From Oleiagrimonas sp964608595 (lineage in GTDB: Bacteria; Pseudomonadota; Gammaproteobacteria; Xanthomonadales; Rhodanobacteraceae): a DNA stretch of 11,051 bases. The translations under genes and the position numbers were made by a program. How positions within the stretch are numbered: the stretch's first letter is position 1; each line of letters opens with the position of its first letter. The notes under the pieces are model-generated. The model was not told the DNA's origin and did no database searches. It worked only from the letters and a program-made list of their open reading frames with translations. Shown in pieces: positions 1 to 6,737 of the stretch. Location: contig CAZSOU010000086.1 of NCBI GenBank assembly GCA_964608595.1, positions 1 through 11,051 of the forward strand, given 5' to 3'.

Positions 1-543
1 GTGACGGCCGAAAACGGCATGCTGCCGCGGGCTACGGGCACACGTACAGGACGTGAAGCCGCGCGCGGCAAACAGGGCGGCCGCACCATGGAAATCCAGC
101 GCCTGATCGGCCGCAGCCTGCGTGCCTGCGTGGATCGCCAGGCACTGGGCGAACGCGTCATCACGCTCGATTGCGACGTCATCCAGGCCGACGGCGGCAC
201 CCGCACCGCGTCCATCACCGGCGCCTACGTGGCACTGGTCGACGCGTTGGACAACCTGCTCGAACGCCGTGCCATCAAACGCAATCCGGTATTCGGTGCG
301 GTTGCCGCCGTCTCGGTCGGCATCTACAAGGGGCAACCGGTGCTGGACCTCGATTATGCCGAGGACTCGGACTGCGATACCGACATGAATGTGGTCATGA
401 ACGACGGCGGCGGCTTCATCGAAATCCAGGGCACCGCCGAAGGCCATGCCTTCCGCCGCGACGAAATGGACGCCATGCTGGCGTTGGCCGAAAAAGGCGT
501 CGGCGAACTGGTGGCGGCACAGCGCGCGTCCCTGGCTGCATGA
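1..543 (+). CDS. rph: RNase PH, C-terminal part (5' end outside window)
   Basis: This is the C-terminal three quarters of ribonuclease PH, the phosphate-dependent 3'-5' exoribonuclease that trims tRNA 3' ends. The visible 180 residues align by eye with about residues 59 to 238 of the E. coli enzyme. Recognisable blocks are TAENGMLPR at the very start, GKQGGRTMEIQRLIGRSLRA (about 23-42), DCDVIQADGGTRTASITGA with the phosphate-binding Arg, and EDSDCDTDMNVVM carrying the conserved Asp pair. The first base falls in a GTG that is an internal valine codon, not the start, so the gene is truncated only by the window edge. It ends in TGA that overlaps the rdgB ATG (ATGA), so the two genes are translationally coupled, a common rph-rdgB arrangement. 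The end at Leu-Ala-Ala matches the usual family end, so this is not the frameshifted form known from E. coli K-12. Confidence 0.96.
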   Translation: MTAENGMLPRATGTRTGREAARGKQGGRTMEIQRLIGRSLRACVDRQALGERVITLDCDVIQADGGTRTASITGAYVALVDALDNLLERRAIKRNPVFGAVAAVSVGIYKGQPVLDLDYAEDSDCDTDMNVVMNDGGGFIEIQGTAEGHAFRRDEMDAMLALAEKGVGELVAAQRASLAA

Positions 544-1148
544 CCAGCAGACTCGGAACCCGAATCGTGCTGGCCAGCGGCAATGCCGGCAAGCTGGCTG
601 AATTCAGAGCACTGTTTGCCGGCAGCGGTGTCACCTTCGTGCCGCAGCACGAATTGGGCGTGAATGACGCCGAAGAGACCGGTGCGACGTTCGTCGAAAA
701 TGCCCTCATCAAGGCACGACACGCCGCCCGCGTTACCGGCCTGCCCGCGCTGGCCGACGATTCGGGATTGTGCGTGGATGCTCTGGATGGCGCACCGGGC
801 CTGTACTCGGCGCGTTACGCCGGCACCCATGGCGACAGCGCTGCGAACAACGCCAAATTGCTGCGCGATCTCGACGCTGTCGCCGACGCCCGCCGCACGG
901 CTTTTTTCATCTGCGTGCTGGTATTGCTGCGTCATGCCGACGACCCCGCCCCACTGATCGCCGAAGGGCGCTGGCACGGTCATGTGTCGGAAACACCCAG
1001 CGGCCGCGAAGGCTTCGGTTACGACCCGCTGTTTTTGCCCGAAGGTCAGACGCTGAGCGCCGCCGAGCTCGACCCGGCCCTCAAGAATCGACTCAGCCAT
1101 CGCGGCCAGGCGCTGGTGGCCTTGCGTGAACAATGGCCCACCGCGTAA
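540..1148 (+). CDS. rdgB: dITP/XTP pyrophosphatase (Ham1/RdgB family)
   Basis: This 202-residue house-cleaning enzyme hydrolyses non-canonical purine triphosphates (dITP, XTP, ITP) to monophosphate and pyrophosphate, keeping deaminated purines out of DNA and RNA. Family motifs in order are LASGNAGKLAEF (11-22, substrate-binding Lys18), the ETGATFVENA block (46-55), LADDSGLCVDALDGAPGLYS (71-90, with the catalytic acidic pair D73/D74), FGYDPLF (159-165) and SHRGQAL (186-192). Length is normal for the family. The start is the ATG overlapping the rph stop codon. The same frame stays open far upstream inside rph, but that is antisense-quality reading and MTSRLGTRIVLASGN matches the usual N terminus. 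It is cotranscribed with rph; the next gene is convergent. Confidence 0.97.
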   Translation: MTSRLGTRIVLASGNAGKLAEFRALFAGSGVTFVPQHELGVNDAEETGATFVENALIKARHAARVTGLPALADDSGLCVDALDGAPGLYSARYAGTHGDSAANNAKLLRDLDAVADARRTAFFICVLVLLRHADDPAPLIAEGRWHGHVSETPSGREGFGYDPLFLPEGQTLSAAELDPALKNRLSHRGQALVALREQWPTA

Positions 1149-1223
1149 TCACGTGCACTCGCCGCCGCGCGGCTTCAGCCAGCTACGCGCCAGTCACGCA
1201 CAAGCTGCGCTCCGGGAGGGAGA

Positions 1224-1289
1224 CTCGAAAAACCGTTGCACCCTGGAGCTGCCCTCGTGGGAGGGGCCGATGATCCGCGGTTTTTCGAG
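1224..1289. repeat. Inverted repeat between convergent genes
   Basis: Two perfect 12-bp arms, ctcgaaaaaccg (1224-1235) and cggtttttcgag (1278-1289), flank 42 bp. The 42 bp themselves hold a small hairpin, ccctc-gtgg-gaggg (1252-1265). The element sits in the 188-bp gap between convergent rdgB and the M23 peptidase gene, about 75 bp after the rdgB stop and 47 bp from the peptidase stop. It may act as a bidirectional transcription end signal or be an interspersed repeat. It is not a textbook intrinsic terminator, because the T5 tract lies within the arm and not directly after a short GC stem. Confidence 0.6.
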
Positions 1290-1336
1290 GTTCCCCGGAT
1301 GGTGGAACAGGCGAGTGTCCAGGGCCGAGCGGCGCG

Positions 1337-2176
1337 TTACTTGATCGCGCGCAGCGCTTTCCCGGACAGCAACAGTTCCGGATTGACCTTGGCGCCATTG
1401 AGCGTCACGGTCCAATGCAGATCCGCGCCCGTGGTGCGCCCGGTCGAGCCCACTCGGGCAATGACCTGTCCGCGCGACACGTGTTCGCCCGGATGCACAC
1501 CGATCCTGCTCAGATGAACATATACGCTGATCAGGCCTTCGCCGTGGTCGATGATGACGGTGTTGCCGTTGAAAAAGTAGTCATCGACTTTGACCACCAC
1601 GCCGTCTGCCGGCGCCCGCACCGGCGTGCCGGCAGGCGCGGCGATGTCAATGCCCGAATGCGGTGAACGCGGCTTCCCGTTCAATATGCGCTTGACGCCG
1701 AACGGACTGCTTTCGCGGCCATGCACCGGCAGCGAAAACGGCAACGCCGCATGCAACGTCGGCGTAAAGCTCGCGTACACCGCGTCGATCTCGCGGCGCT
1801 CGCGCTTCACCCGCGCCAGGGCCTTGGCTGAAAGCGTGACCTGGGATTTGTTCTTGATCGTCAGGCGCTGCGTCTTGTAATGCGTGGCGTGCACATCGAA
1901 CGCGACCGGCCACTCGGCGCCGGCCATTTCCACCATCACCCGATGCGAACCCGGCGACGTGTCCAGCGGCACGCCGACGATGGCGTATTCGTGGCCGTCA
2001 TGCGAAAGGACCATCACCCGGTGCCCCTCGAAGCTTGCCTTGTTCGCTTGCGCCGGCAATGCCACCACCGCAATGCCGCCGGGCACCGCATCGGCTCGCG
2101 GCAGTGTGGCTGCCCCTGCACCGGAAATCGCCAGCACCCCTGTCAACAACCCGCACGCGCATGTCGTCGCTTTCAT
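1337..2176 (-). CDS. Exported M23 (LytM-type) peptidoglycan peptidase
   Basis: This predicted envelope metallopeptidase has 279 residues. The chosen start gives a clear signal peptide (Met-Lys, a hydrophobic stretch to about residue 20, AxA-type end near GAGAA). The frame stays open 38 codons upstream, but that extension would bury the signal peptide. Residues about 25-140 form a beta-rich N-terminal region typical of M23 proteins with a preceding Ig-like domain. The peptidase core is residues 150-268: SPHSGIDIAAPAGTPVRAPA supplies zinc ligands H173 and D177, YVHLSRIGVHPGE gives H221, and ADLHWTVTLNGAKVNP gives the third ligand H254. One oddity is that the usual HxH motif reads Asp-Leu-His here, so the first His, proposed as catalytic in LytM, is replaced by D252. 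It could be an active endopeptidase or an amidase activator such as the EnvC/NlpD type; retention of all three zinc ligands favours an enzyme. It is convergent to rdgB. Confidence 0.9.
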   Translation of the reverse strand: MKATTCACGLLTGVLAISGAGAATLPRADAVPGGIAVVALPAQANKASFEGHRVMVLSHDGHEYAIVGVPLDTSPGSHRVMVEMAGAEWPVAFDVHATHYKTQRLTIKNKSQVTLSAKALARVKRERREIDAVYASFTPTLHAALPFSLPVHGRESSPFGVKRILNGKPRSPHSGIDIAAPAGTPVRAPADGVVVKVDDYFFNGNTVIIDHGEGLISVYVHLSRIGVHPGEHVSRGQVIARVGSTGRTTGADLHWTVTLNGAKVNPELLLSGKALRAIK

Positions 2177-2233
2177 CGTCTCATCACCGAATAACCATTG
2201 CGTGGCACGATAGCGCGTCCGGCCCGAATTGCA

Positions 2234-2460
2234 TCCCTGATGCGACCGACCCGCCTGCGTTTCCCATCCGGATTCACGGCACGCAAACACCGTGACACTG
2301 CGCCGGACACGCCGACGCGGCTTGCGAGGTTGATGCCCTGCTGGCGCTGGCCGCCCGCCTGCGCAGAAAACCGTCGCGCGAGTGGCCTCACGCCCTGATC
2401 ATGATGGGCGATCAATCCCATGTCGACGAGCGCGTGCCGACGAACGCGTGCCAGGCGTTC
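2234..2460 (+). pseudogene. Decayed fragment resembling a PhoD-like phosphatase
   Basis: The frame open from 2296 reads EVDALLALAARLRR followed by EWPHALIMMGDQSHVDE. This strongly resembles the metal-binding region of PhoD-like alkaline phosphatase/phosphodiesterase family proteins (pattern DAL..LA.RL....EWPdaLlllGDQVYADEvsP), with the GDQVYAD motif altered to GDQSHVD. A second piece, RLRFPSGFTARKHRDTAP, lies just upstream in another frame (2234-2310), which suggests a frameshift. There is no start codon context, the reading runs into the 3' end of the antisense permease gene at 2459, and the rest of a roughly 500-residue protein is missing. It fills most of the 282-bp gap between the permease and peptidase genes. 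The identification is from memory of the motif and is not confirmed by a search. Confidence 0.4.
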
Positions 2461-3541
2461 AAGACGCATCGTCATCCGCTGGCGGCGATGTCGCGACATG
2501 CCCGGAAATGAGCGGTGACAGCCACCTCGCGCGCGGGTCGACATCCACCAGCACGGCCTTCACCAGCAGCGTCATCGGCACCGCCAGCACCGCGCCGATC
2601 GGGCCCAGCACCCATGCCCAGAACAGCAACGACACGAACGTCAACGACGCGCTCAAGCCCAACCTGTCGCCGACGATTTTCGGTTGCAGAAAAGTCTGGA
2701 TGACGACGTTGATCACCGAGTAGACCACGATGATCGTGATCAACGTGCCGGCGCCACCCTCCAGCAGGCCGATCAGCGCCGGTGGCAACAGGCCGATCAC
2801 GAAGCCGACGTTGGGAATGAAATTGGTCACGAACGCGAGCACCGTCCAGACCACCACGCCCGGAATGCCGATGATCGCCAGCGCGACGCCGTCGATCAGC
2901 GCGACAATCAGACCGAATACCGTGCAAACGACAAAGTAGCGACGCGTATCGCGGGCAAACGCGGTCAAGGCATCGAACAAGGCGGGCCGTTGTCGCCGCA
3001 CCGAGCGCAACGAGTGCGCGAAACCCACCGAGTCGAACCCGAAAAAAAGCAGCAAGGTGCCGATCAGCAACAGGTTGGTCAGCAGGTTGAAGGTGCCGGA
3101 CAACAATCGGCCGGCGAGGGACACCATCCTGCCGACATCGAGCGAACGCACCGCGCTCTGTATCTGCTCGGGCTGCACACCGACCGCCTGAAGTTTGCCA
3201 CCCAGACGCGCCACCAGATCATGAAACTGCGGCGCGTAAGCGGGCGCCATCACGGCAATCTTGCCGGCGGAAACGACCAGCGCCAGCAGCAAAAGAACAA
3301 GAATCACGTAAACGACCAGCACGACGACCAGCGAACCCAACCAGCCCGGCAGCCCCTTGCGATCGAGCCAGTAGCGCGCCGGATAAACCGTGATCACCAG
3401 CGCCAGCGCCAGCAGCGTCGGCGCCAGCAGGCTCGCGATTGCCTTCAGACCGGCCACCACCAGCACGACAGCGGCCAGGCCGGACATAATCATGAATCCG
3501 CGTGGCAGCGCATGTGCGTCGTCACGGTCCTCGGCATGCAT
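2459..3541 (-). CDS. AI-2E family (PerM-like) membrane permease
   Basis: This 360-residue polytopic inner-membrane protein belongs to the AI-2E transporter/PerM family. Members are proposed to export small molecules (autoinducer-2 in TqsA) or act as ion antiporters; the substrate here cannot be told. Hydrophobic segments lie at about 17-53, 66-98, 150-170, 203-232, 236-262, 266-288 and 300-333. Residues 100-145 form the polar central domain. Family signatures are FIPNVGFVIGLLPP (241-254), LQPKIVGDRLGLSASL (285-300) and FWAWVLGPIGAVLAVPMTLL (307-326). The C terminus is a short acidic tail (PPADDDAS). The ATG is preceded by GGAG at about eight bases, which supports this start, and the length is typical. 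It is followed by the M23 peptidase gene in the same direction after 282 bp containing a foreign-looking remnant, so cotranscription is uncertain. Confidence 0.93.
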   Translation of the reverse strand: MHAEDRDDAHALPRGFMIMSGLAAVVLVVAGLKAIASLLAPTLLALALVITVYPARYWLDRKGLPGWLGSLVVVLVVYVILVLLLLALVVSAGKIAVMAPAYAPQFHDLVARLGGKLQAVGVQPEQIQSAVRSLDVGRMVSLAGRLLSGTFNLLTNLLLIGTLLLFFGFDSVGFAHSLRSVRRQRPALFDALTAFARDTRRYFVVCTVFGLIVALIDGVALAIIGIPGVVVWTVLAFVTNFIPNVGFVIGLLPPALIGLLEGGAGTLITIIVVYSVINVVIQTFLQPKIVGDRLGLSASLTFVSLLFWAWVLGPIGAVLAVPMTLLVKAVLVDVDPRARWLSPLISGHVATSPPADDDAS

Positions 3542-3622
3542 CGCCTGATCTCCGCGCCATGTCAGTCACCCCGAGTCTTGCAGAAATGAAGCCGGATGGA
3601 CAGAAAGCGGCGTCGGCGCCCG

Positions 3623-3789
3623 TCAGCGCGAACCCGTATCGGAATCGAAAGCCGCCAGCTTGATGCCGTCGGGAAGCGCCGTGACACAAAGCTCGCCGCC
3701 CTCGTAGCGCACAGCTGAACCAGACGTTCGCGGGGCGGGATCACGCTGATGGAATGGCCGACACGGGGGAGTCCGGGCATGGGGTTCAT
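3623..3789 (-). pseudogene. Possible small gene split by a frameshift
   Basis: The 308-bp region between the permease and the divergent hemW contains two overlapping minus-strand frames that look coding when joined. The first (from an ATG at 3789, a GGGA 5-8 bases upstream) reads MNPMPGLPRVGHSISVIPP then RERLVQL. A one-base change of frame near 3707-3712 leads into VRYEGGELCVTALPDGIK and then LAAFDSDTGSR, stopping at 3623. Both halves have GC-rich third positions and ordinary residue composition, unlike the continuations of each frame beyond the junction. The joined product would be about 56 residues and would lie 81 bp upstream of the permease gene, possibly in the same transcript. I do not recognise the family. 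It may be a decayed gene, a sequencing error in a small real gene, or chance. Confidence 0.25.
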
Positions 3790-3837
3790 GGCGTCCCGCC
3801 GTGGTTGTTACATGAGTCATGACGTGAGTCGGGACGA

Positions 3838-3843
3838 TACAAT
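3838..3843 (+). promoter_or_regulatory. Likely -10 element of hemW, close to the start codon
   Basis: TACAAT (five of six matches to TATAAT) ends six bases before the hemW ATG. Transcription would start at or next to the A of the ATG, giving a leaderless or nearly leaderless message. No good -35 hexamer is found at 16-18 bp spacing, and only GGGG at two bases stands in for a ribosome binding site. Confidence 0.45.
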
Positions 3844-3849
3844 GGGGCG

Positions 3850-5031
3850 ATGAGCGTCCCCGTCCCCCCTCTCGCGCTGTACGTGCACATGCCCTGGTGC
3901 GTGAAAAAGTGTCCCTATTGCGACTTCAACTCGCACGGCTTGCGCGGCGCGCCGGATTACGCCCGATACGTGGATGATCTGCTGGCCGATCTGGATGCCG
4001 ATTTGAACGACTTCGACGCGGCCGTCCGCTCGCGGCCGATCGTCAGCGTTTTCTTCGGCGGCGGCACGCCCAGCCTGTTTTCGCCCGATCTTGTCGGCCG
4101 CTTTCTGGACGGCGCACGGCGACGCCTGGCCTTTGCCGACGATTGCGAAATCACGCTGGAAACCAATCCGGGAACGGTCGAACACGGCCGTTTCGACGGC
4201 TATCTGGCGGCGGGAGTCAACCGCTTGTCCTTCGGCATCCAGAGTTTTGACGACGCCATGTTGCGCCGCCTGGGACGCATCCACTCGGCGAACGAAGCCG
4301 AGGCTGCGGTGAAATCGGCGCAGGATGCGGGCTACGACAACATCAACGTCGATCTGATGTACGCCCTGCCTCGACAGACACTGGCCGGCGCATTGACCGA
4401 CATCGAGCGCGCTGTCGCCCTCAACCCCGCCCACGTGTCGCATTATCAGTTGACACTGGAACCGGACACCGCATTCGCCAAGCATCCACCGCCCCTGCCG
4501 GATGACGACGCGGCCTGGGACATGCAGGAAGCCTGTCAGACACGCCTGGCCGAAACCGGCTACGGGCAATACGAGGTCTCGGCCTACGCGCAGCCCGGCC
4601 GGCGTTGTGCGCACAATCTCAATTACTGGGCATTCGGCGACTACCTCGGCATCGGCGCCGGAGCGCATGGCAAGGTGTCGGACCACGCGACCGGCACACT
4701 GCGCATCCGGCGCCGCTGGAAACGCCGCATGCCGCTGGCCTACATGAAACAGGCAGCGAGCGCCGAACGCGTGGAAGGCACGCAACAGGTGGCCGCGTCG
4801 GAATTGCCGTTCGAGTACATGCTCAACGCCCTGCGCCTGATCGACGGCGTTCCGGTGCGCGAGTTCACCGAACGCACCGGCGTCCCGGTCGCGACCATCG
4901 CCACGCCATTGGCCGAAGCACGCCACCGCGGCTGGATTGATGACAATCCCGAGCACCTGCAAACCACGCCGCTGGGACAACGTTTTCTCAATGACGTGAT
5001 CAGCCTGTTCATGCACGGCGCACGTGCCTGA
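3850..5031 (+). CDS. hemW: HemW-type radical SAM heme chaperone
   Basis: This 393-residue radical SAM protein, formerly often annotated as oxygen-independent coproporphyrinogen III oxidase, binds heme and is thought to deliver it to apoproteins such as respiratory enzymes. The [4Fe-4S] motif is C17-x3-C21-x2-C24 in MPWCVKKCPYCDFNSHG. The Phe after Asp25 (CDF) replaces the extra Cys found in genuine HemN, which places it in the HemW branch. Other family blocks are FFGGGTPSLF (68-77), ETNPGTVE, GVNRLSFGIQSFDD, RLGRIHSANEA, the NVDLMYALPRQT stretch, and NLNYWAFGDYLGIGAGAHGK in the C-terminal half. Length and N terminus (PPLALYVHMPWC) agree with E. coli HemW. The gene commonly follows rdgB in relatives; here the peptidase and permease genes lie between them, and it appears to have its own promoter. 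Confidence 0.95.
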   Translation: MSVPVPPLALYVHMPWCVKKCPYCDFNSHGLRGAPDYARYVDDLLADLDADLNDFDAAVRSRPIVSVFFGGGTPSLFSPDLVGRFLDGARRRLAFADDCEITLETNPGTVEHGRFDGYLAAGVNRLSFGIQSFDDAMLRRLGRIHSANEAEAAVKSAQDAGYDNINVDLMYALPRQTLAGALTDIERAVALNPAHVSHYQLTLEPDTAFAKHPPPLPDDDAAWDMQEACQTRLAETGYGQYEVSAYAQPGRRCAHNLNYWAFGDYLGIGAGAHGKVSDHATGTLRIRRRWKRRMPLAYMKQAASAERVEGTQQVAASELPFEYMLNALRLIDGVPVREFTERTGVPVATIATPLAEARHRGWIDDNPEHLQTTPLGQRFLNDVISLFMHGARA

Positions 5032-5112
5032 AACATGAAATGCGGGCTGTCCATGCATCCCGCGCACGGTTGGCACCACCCCCCGTGACGCGCGATGATA
5101 GGCGCTGTCATG

Positions 5113-5132
5113 CCGCCATGGCCGAATGGCGG
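5113..5132. repeat. Short hairpin upstream of pepQ
   Basis: The arms ccgccat (5113-5119) and atggcgg (5126-5132) are perfectly complementary around the loop ggccga. The hairpin lies in the 168-bp hemW-pepQ gap, 68 bp before the pepQ start. No T tract follows, so it is not a convincing intrinsic terminator; it may be an mRNA leader structure. The rest of the gap shows no gene. Confidence 0.35.
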
Positions 5133-5188
5133 TCACTTGATTGATGCCCTGGCCGCGTCGAGGCGGTTTTCGTGGCGCCACGTTGTAC

Positions 5189-5194
5189 AAGGAG
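5189..5194 (+). promoter_or_regulatory. Strong ribosome binding site that fixes the pepQ start
   Basis: AAGGAG lies five bases before the ATG at 5200. This decides against the in-frame upstream start 105 bases earlier. Confidence 0.85.
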
Positions 5195-5199
5195 TCTTG

Positions 5200-6516
5200 A
5201 TGAAAGACCTCGCGTCTCTCTATGCCGAACATCTGGCGGTCGTGCGCCAGCACAGCGACACCGCACTGGAAACGTGCGGTCGCGACACGTTGGCGATTGC
5301 CGCCGGCCGCCCGGTGCGAAAGTTCCTGGACGACCAGGATTTTCCGTATGCCGTGCATCCGCATTTCAAGCACTGGCTGCCGCTGACCGACGTGCCGGGA
5401 AGCTGGATCATCTACACGCCGGGCGAAAAGCCTCGGCTGCTGTTCATGCAGGTGCACGATTTCTGGCATCCGGTACCCGAAACGCCCGAAGGTTACTGGA
5501 CTGATCATTTCGACATCGTGCCCGTGCACGACGTCGACGAGCTGGCGAACGAGCTGCCGGCCAACCCCGGCAAGTGCGCCATCATCGGCCAGGCACAGGA
5601 TGCGGTGGGCTCATTCGTGCCCGACAATCCGCAGCAAGCCATGGATTACCTGCATTACCAGCGCGCCTGGAAAACGCCGTACGAAGTGGCCCTGATGCGT
5701 GAAGCCAACCGCATCGGCGTGCGTGGACATCGTGCGGCCGAAGCGGCATTCCGCGCCGGCGAAAGCGAATTCGGCATCCACATGGCCTACCTGCACAGTG
5801 CGATGCTGGTGGACGCCGAGCTGCCGTACCACAGTATCGTGGCGCTCAATGAACACGGCGCCATCAACCACTATGACCGTTTCGACCGCGAATCACCGGC
5901 CGAAAGCCTGACCATGCTGATTGACGCCGGCGCCACCTTTGCCGGTTACAACAGCGACATCACCCGCACCCACGCCACGCCCGAAGCGGACGAATTCCAG
6001 ACCTTGATCGACGCCATGGACCGCAACCAGCAGGAACTGGGTGCGATGGTGCGCTCGGGCCAGGACTACGCGGACCTGCACCTGCATGCCCATCACCTGG
6101 TGGCGAAAGTGCTCAAGGAACACGACTTCGTGCGCATGGAACCGGAAGACGCCGTGACCGCGCGTGTGACCCATGCATTTTTCCCGCACGGGCTCGGCCA
6201 CCTGATCGGCGCGCAGGTACACGACATCGGTGGTTTCCAGAAGGACGCCGACGGCGGCACCATCGCGCAACCGGACGGCCATCCGTACCTGCGCCTGACC
6301 CGTGGACTGTCACCCGGCATGGCCGTCACGATCGAGCCGGGGCTGTATTTCATCGACATGCTGCTGGCGAAATTGAAGCAACAACCGGAAAGCAGGCACA
6401 TCAACTGGGACAAGGTCGACAGCTTCCGCAAGTACGGCGGCATCCGCATCGAGGACGACATCGTGTGCACCGAGGACGATCCGGAAAATCTGACGCGTGA
6501 GGCGTTTGCGGAGTGA
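5200..6516 (+). CDS. pepQ: Xaa-Pro dipeptidase (prolidase, M24B)
   Basis: This 438-residue cytoplasmic dimetal peptidase cleaves Xaa-Pro dipeptides; relatives of this bacterial PepQ type also hydrolyse some organophosphates. The N-terminal domain (1-155) begins MKDLASLYAEH, like E. coli PepQ (MESLASLYKNH). The pita-bread catalytic domain follows with all five metal ligands: D242 (LIDAGA), D253 (NSDITRTH), H334 (PHGLGHLIG), E379 (TIEPGLYF) and E418 (GGIRIEDD). The C-terminal HINWDKVDSFRKYGGIRIED block is characteristic of PepQ, not PepP. The start is fixed by the strong AAGGAG and by the homologous N terminus. It is probably monocistronic, downstream of hemW in the same direction, and convergent with its paralogue pepP. 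Confidence 0.95.
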   Translation: MKDLASLYAEHLAVVRQHSDTALETCGRDTLAIAAGRPVRKFLDDQDFPYAVHPHFKHWLPLTDVPGSWIIYTPGEKPRLLFMQVHDFWHPVPETPEGYWTDHFDIVPVHDVDELANELPANPGKCAIIGQAQDAVGSFVPDNPQQAMDYLHYQRAWKTPYEVALMREANRIGVRGHRAAEAAFRAGESEFGIHMAYLHSAMLVDAELPYHSIVALNEHGAINHYDRFDRESPAESLTMLIDAGATFAGYNSDITRTHATPEADEFQTLIDAMDRNQQELGAMVRSGQDYADLHLHAHHLVAKVLKEHDFVRMEPEDAVTARVTHAFFPHGLGHLIGAQVHDIGGFQKDADGGTIAQPDGHPYLRLTRGLSPGMAVTIEPGLYFIDMLLAKLKQQPESRHINWDKVDSFRKYGGIRIEDDIVCTEDDPENLTREAFAE

Positions 6517-6573
6517 CCTGAAGACGGGAAATCCCGCCCTGCGACGGACGGGCGCCACGATCAGAGAATCTCC

Positions 6574-6737
6574 AGGAGCCTGGGCCGTAGAAACTTTCGC
6601 GCCGAAAAAGTGACTGCGCGAGGACAGATTTTCGTCGGTTCGCCGGCCCATGGTGGTTCCATGGGTCAAGAATCGGCGGAAACATGGATCGCGCAGGCGC
6701 TTTTGCAGGTCGGAGGATTTCTGCGGCCCAGGCTCCT
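6574..6737. repeat. 164-bp imperfect palindrome / long hairpin element
   Basis: Outer arms are aggagcctgggccgtagaaa (6574-6593) and its reverse complement at 6718-6737 with 19 of 20 matches; the mismatch becomes a G-U pair in plus-strand RNA. Inside, gaaaaagtg-actgcgcga pairs with tcgcgcag-gcgcttttgc, then tttcgtcggttc with gaatcggcg-gaaa (one bulge), then cccatgg with ccatggg around the loop tggtt. Almost the whole element can fold into one rod. It lies between convergent pepQ and pepP, and its right arm overlaps the first two bases of the pepP stop codon. It has no ORF of note. It may be a MITE-like or REP-like interspersed repeat, a bidirectional terminator, or both. The preceding 57 bases (6517-6573) hold only small GC-rich hairpins such as cggg-aaat-cccg. 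Confidence 0.8.

Noticed and set aside
1149..1336. Small open frames in the rdgB-M23 gap
   Set aside because: They have no ribosome binding site, no family resemblance, and overlap the inverted repeat.
2684..3589. 301-codon plus-strand open frame antisense to the permease gene
   Set aside because: It is extremely rich in Gln, Asp, His and Arg, which mirrors hydrophobic codons on the other strand; it is a shadow of a membrane protein gene.
5095..5199. In-frame 35-codon upstream extension of pepQ
   Set aside because: The downstream ATG has a strong AAGGAG and matches the family N terminus; the extension overlaps a hairpin and resembles non-coding leader.
3817..5529. 570-codon open frame on the minus strand, antisense to hemW and the start of pepQ
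   Set aside because: It is antisense to two clearly homologous genes, its composition (rich in Arg, Gln, His, Val) is that of a GC-rich shadow frame, and no family is recognisable.
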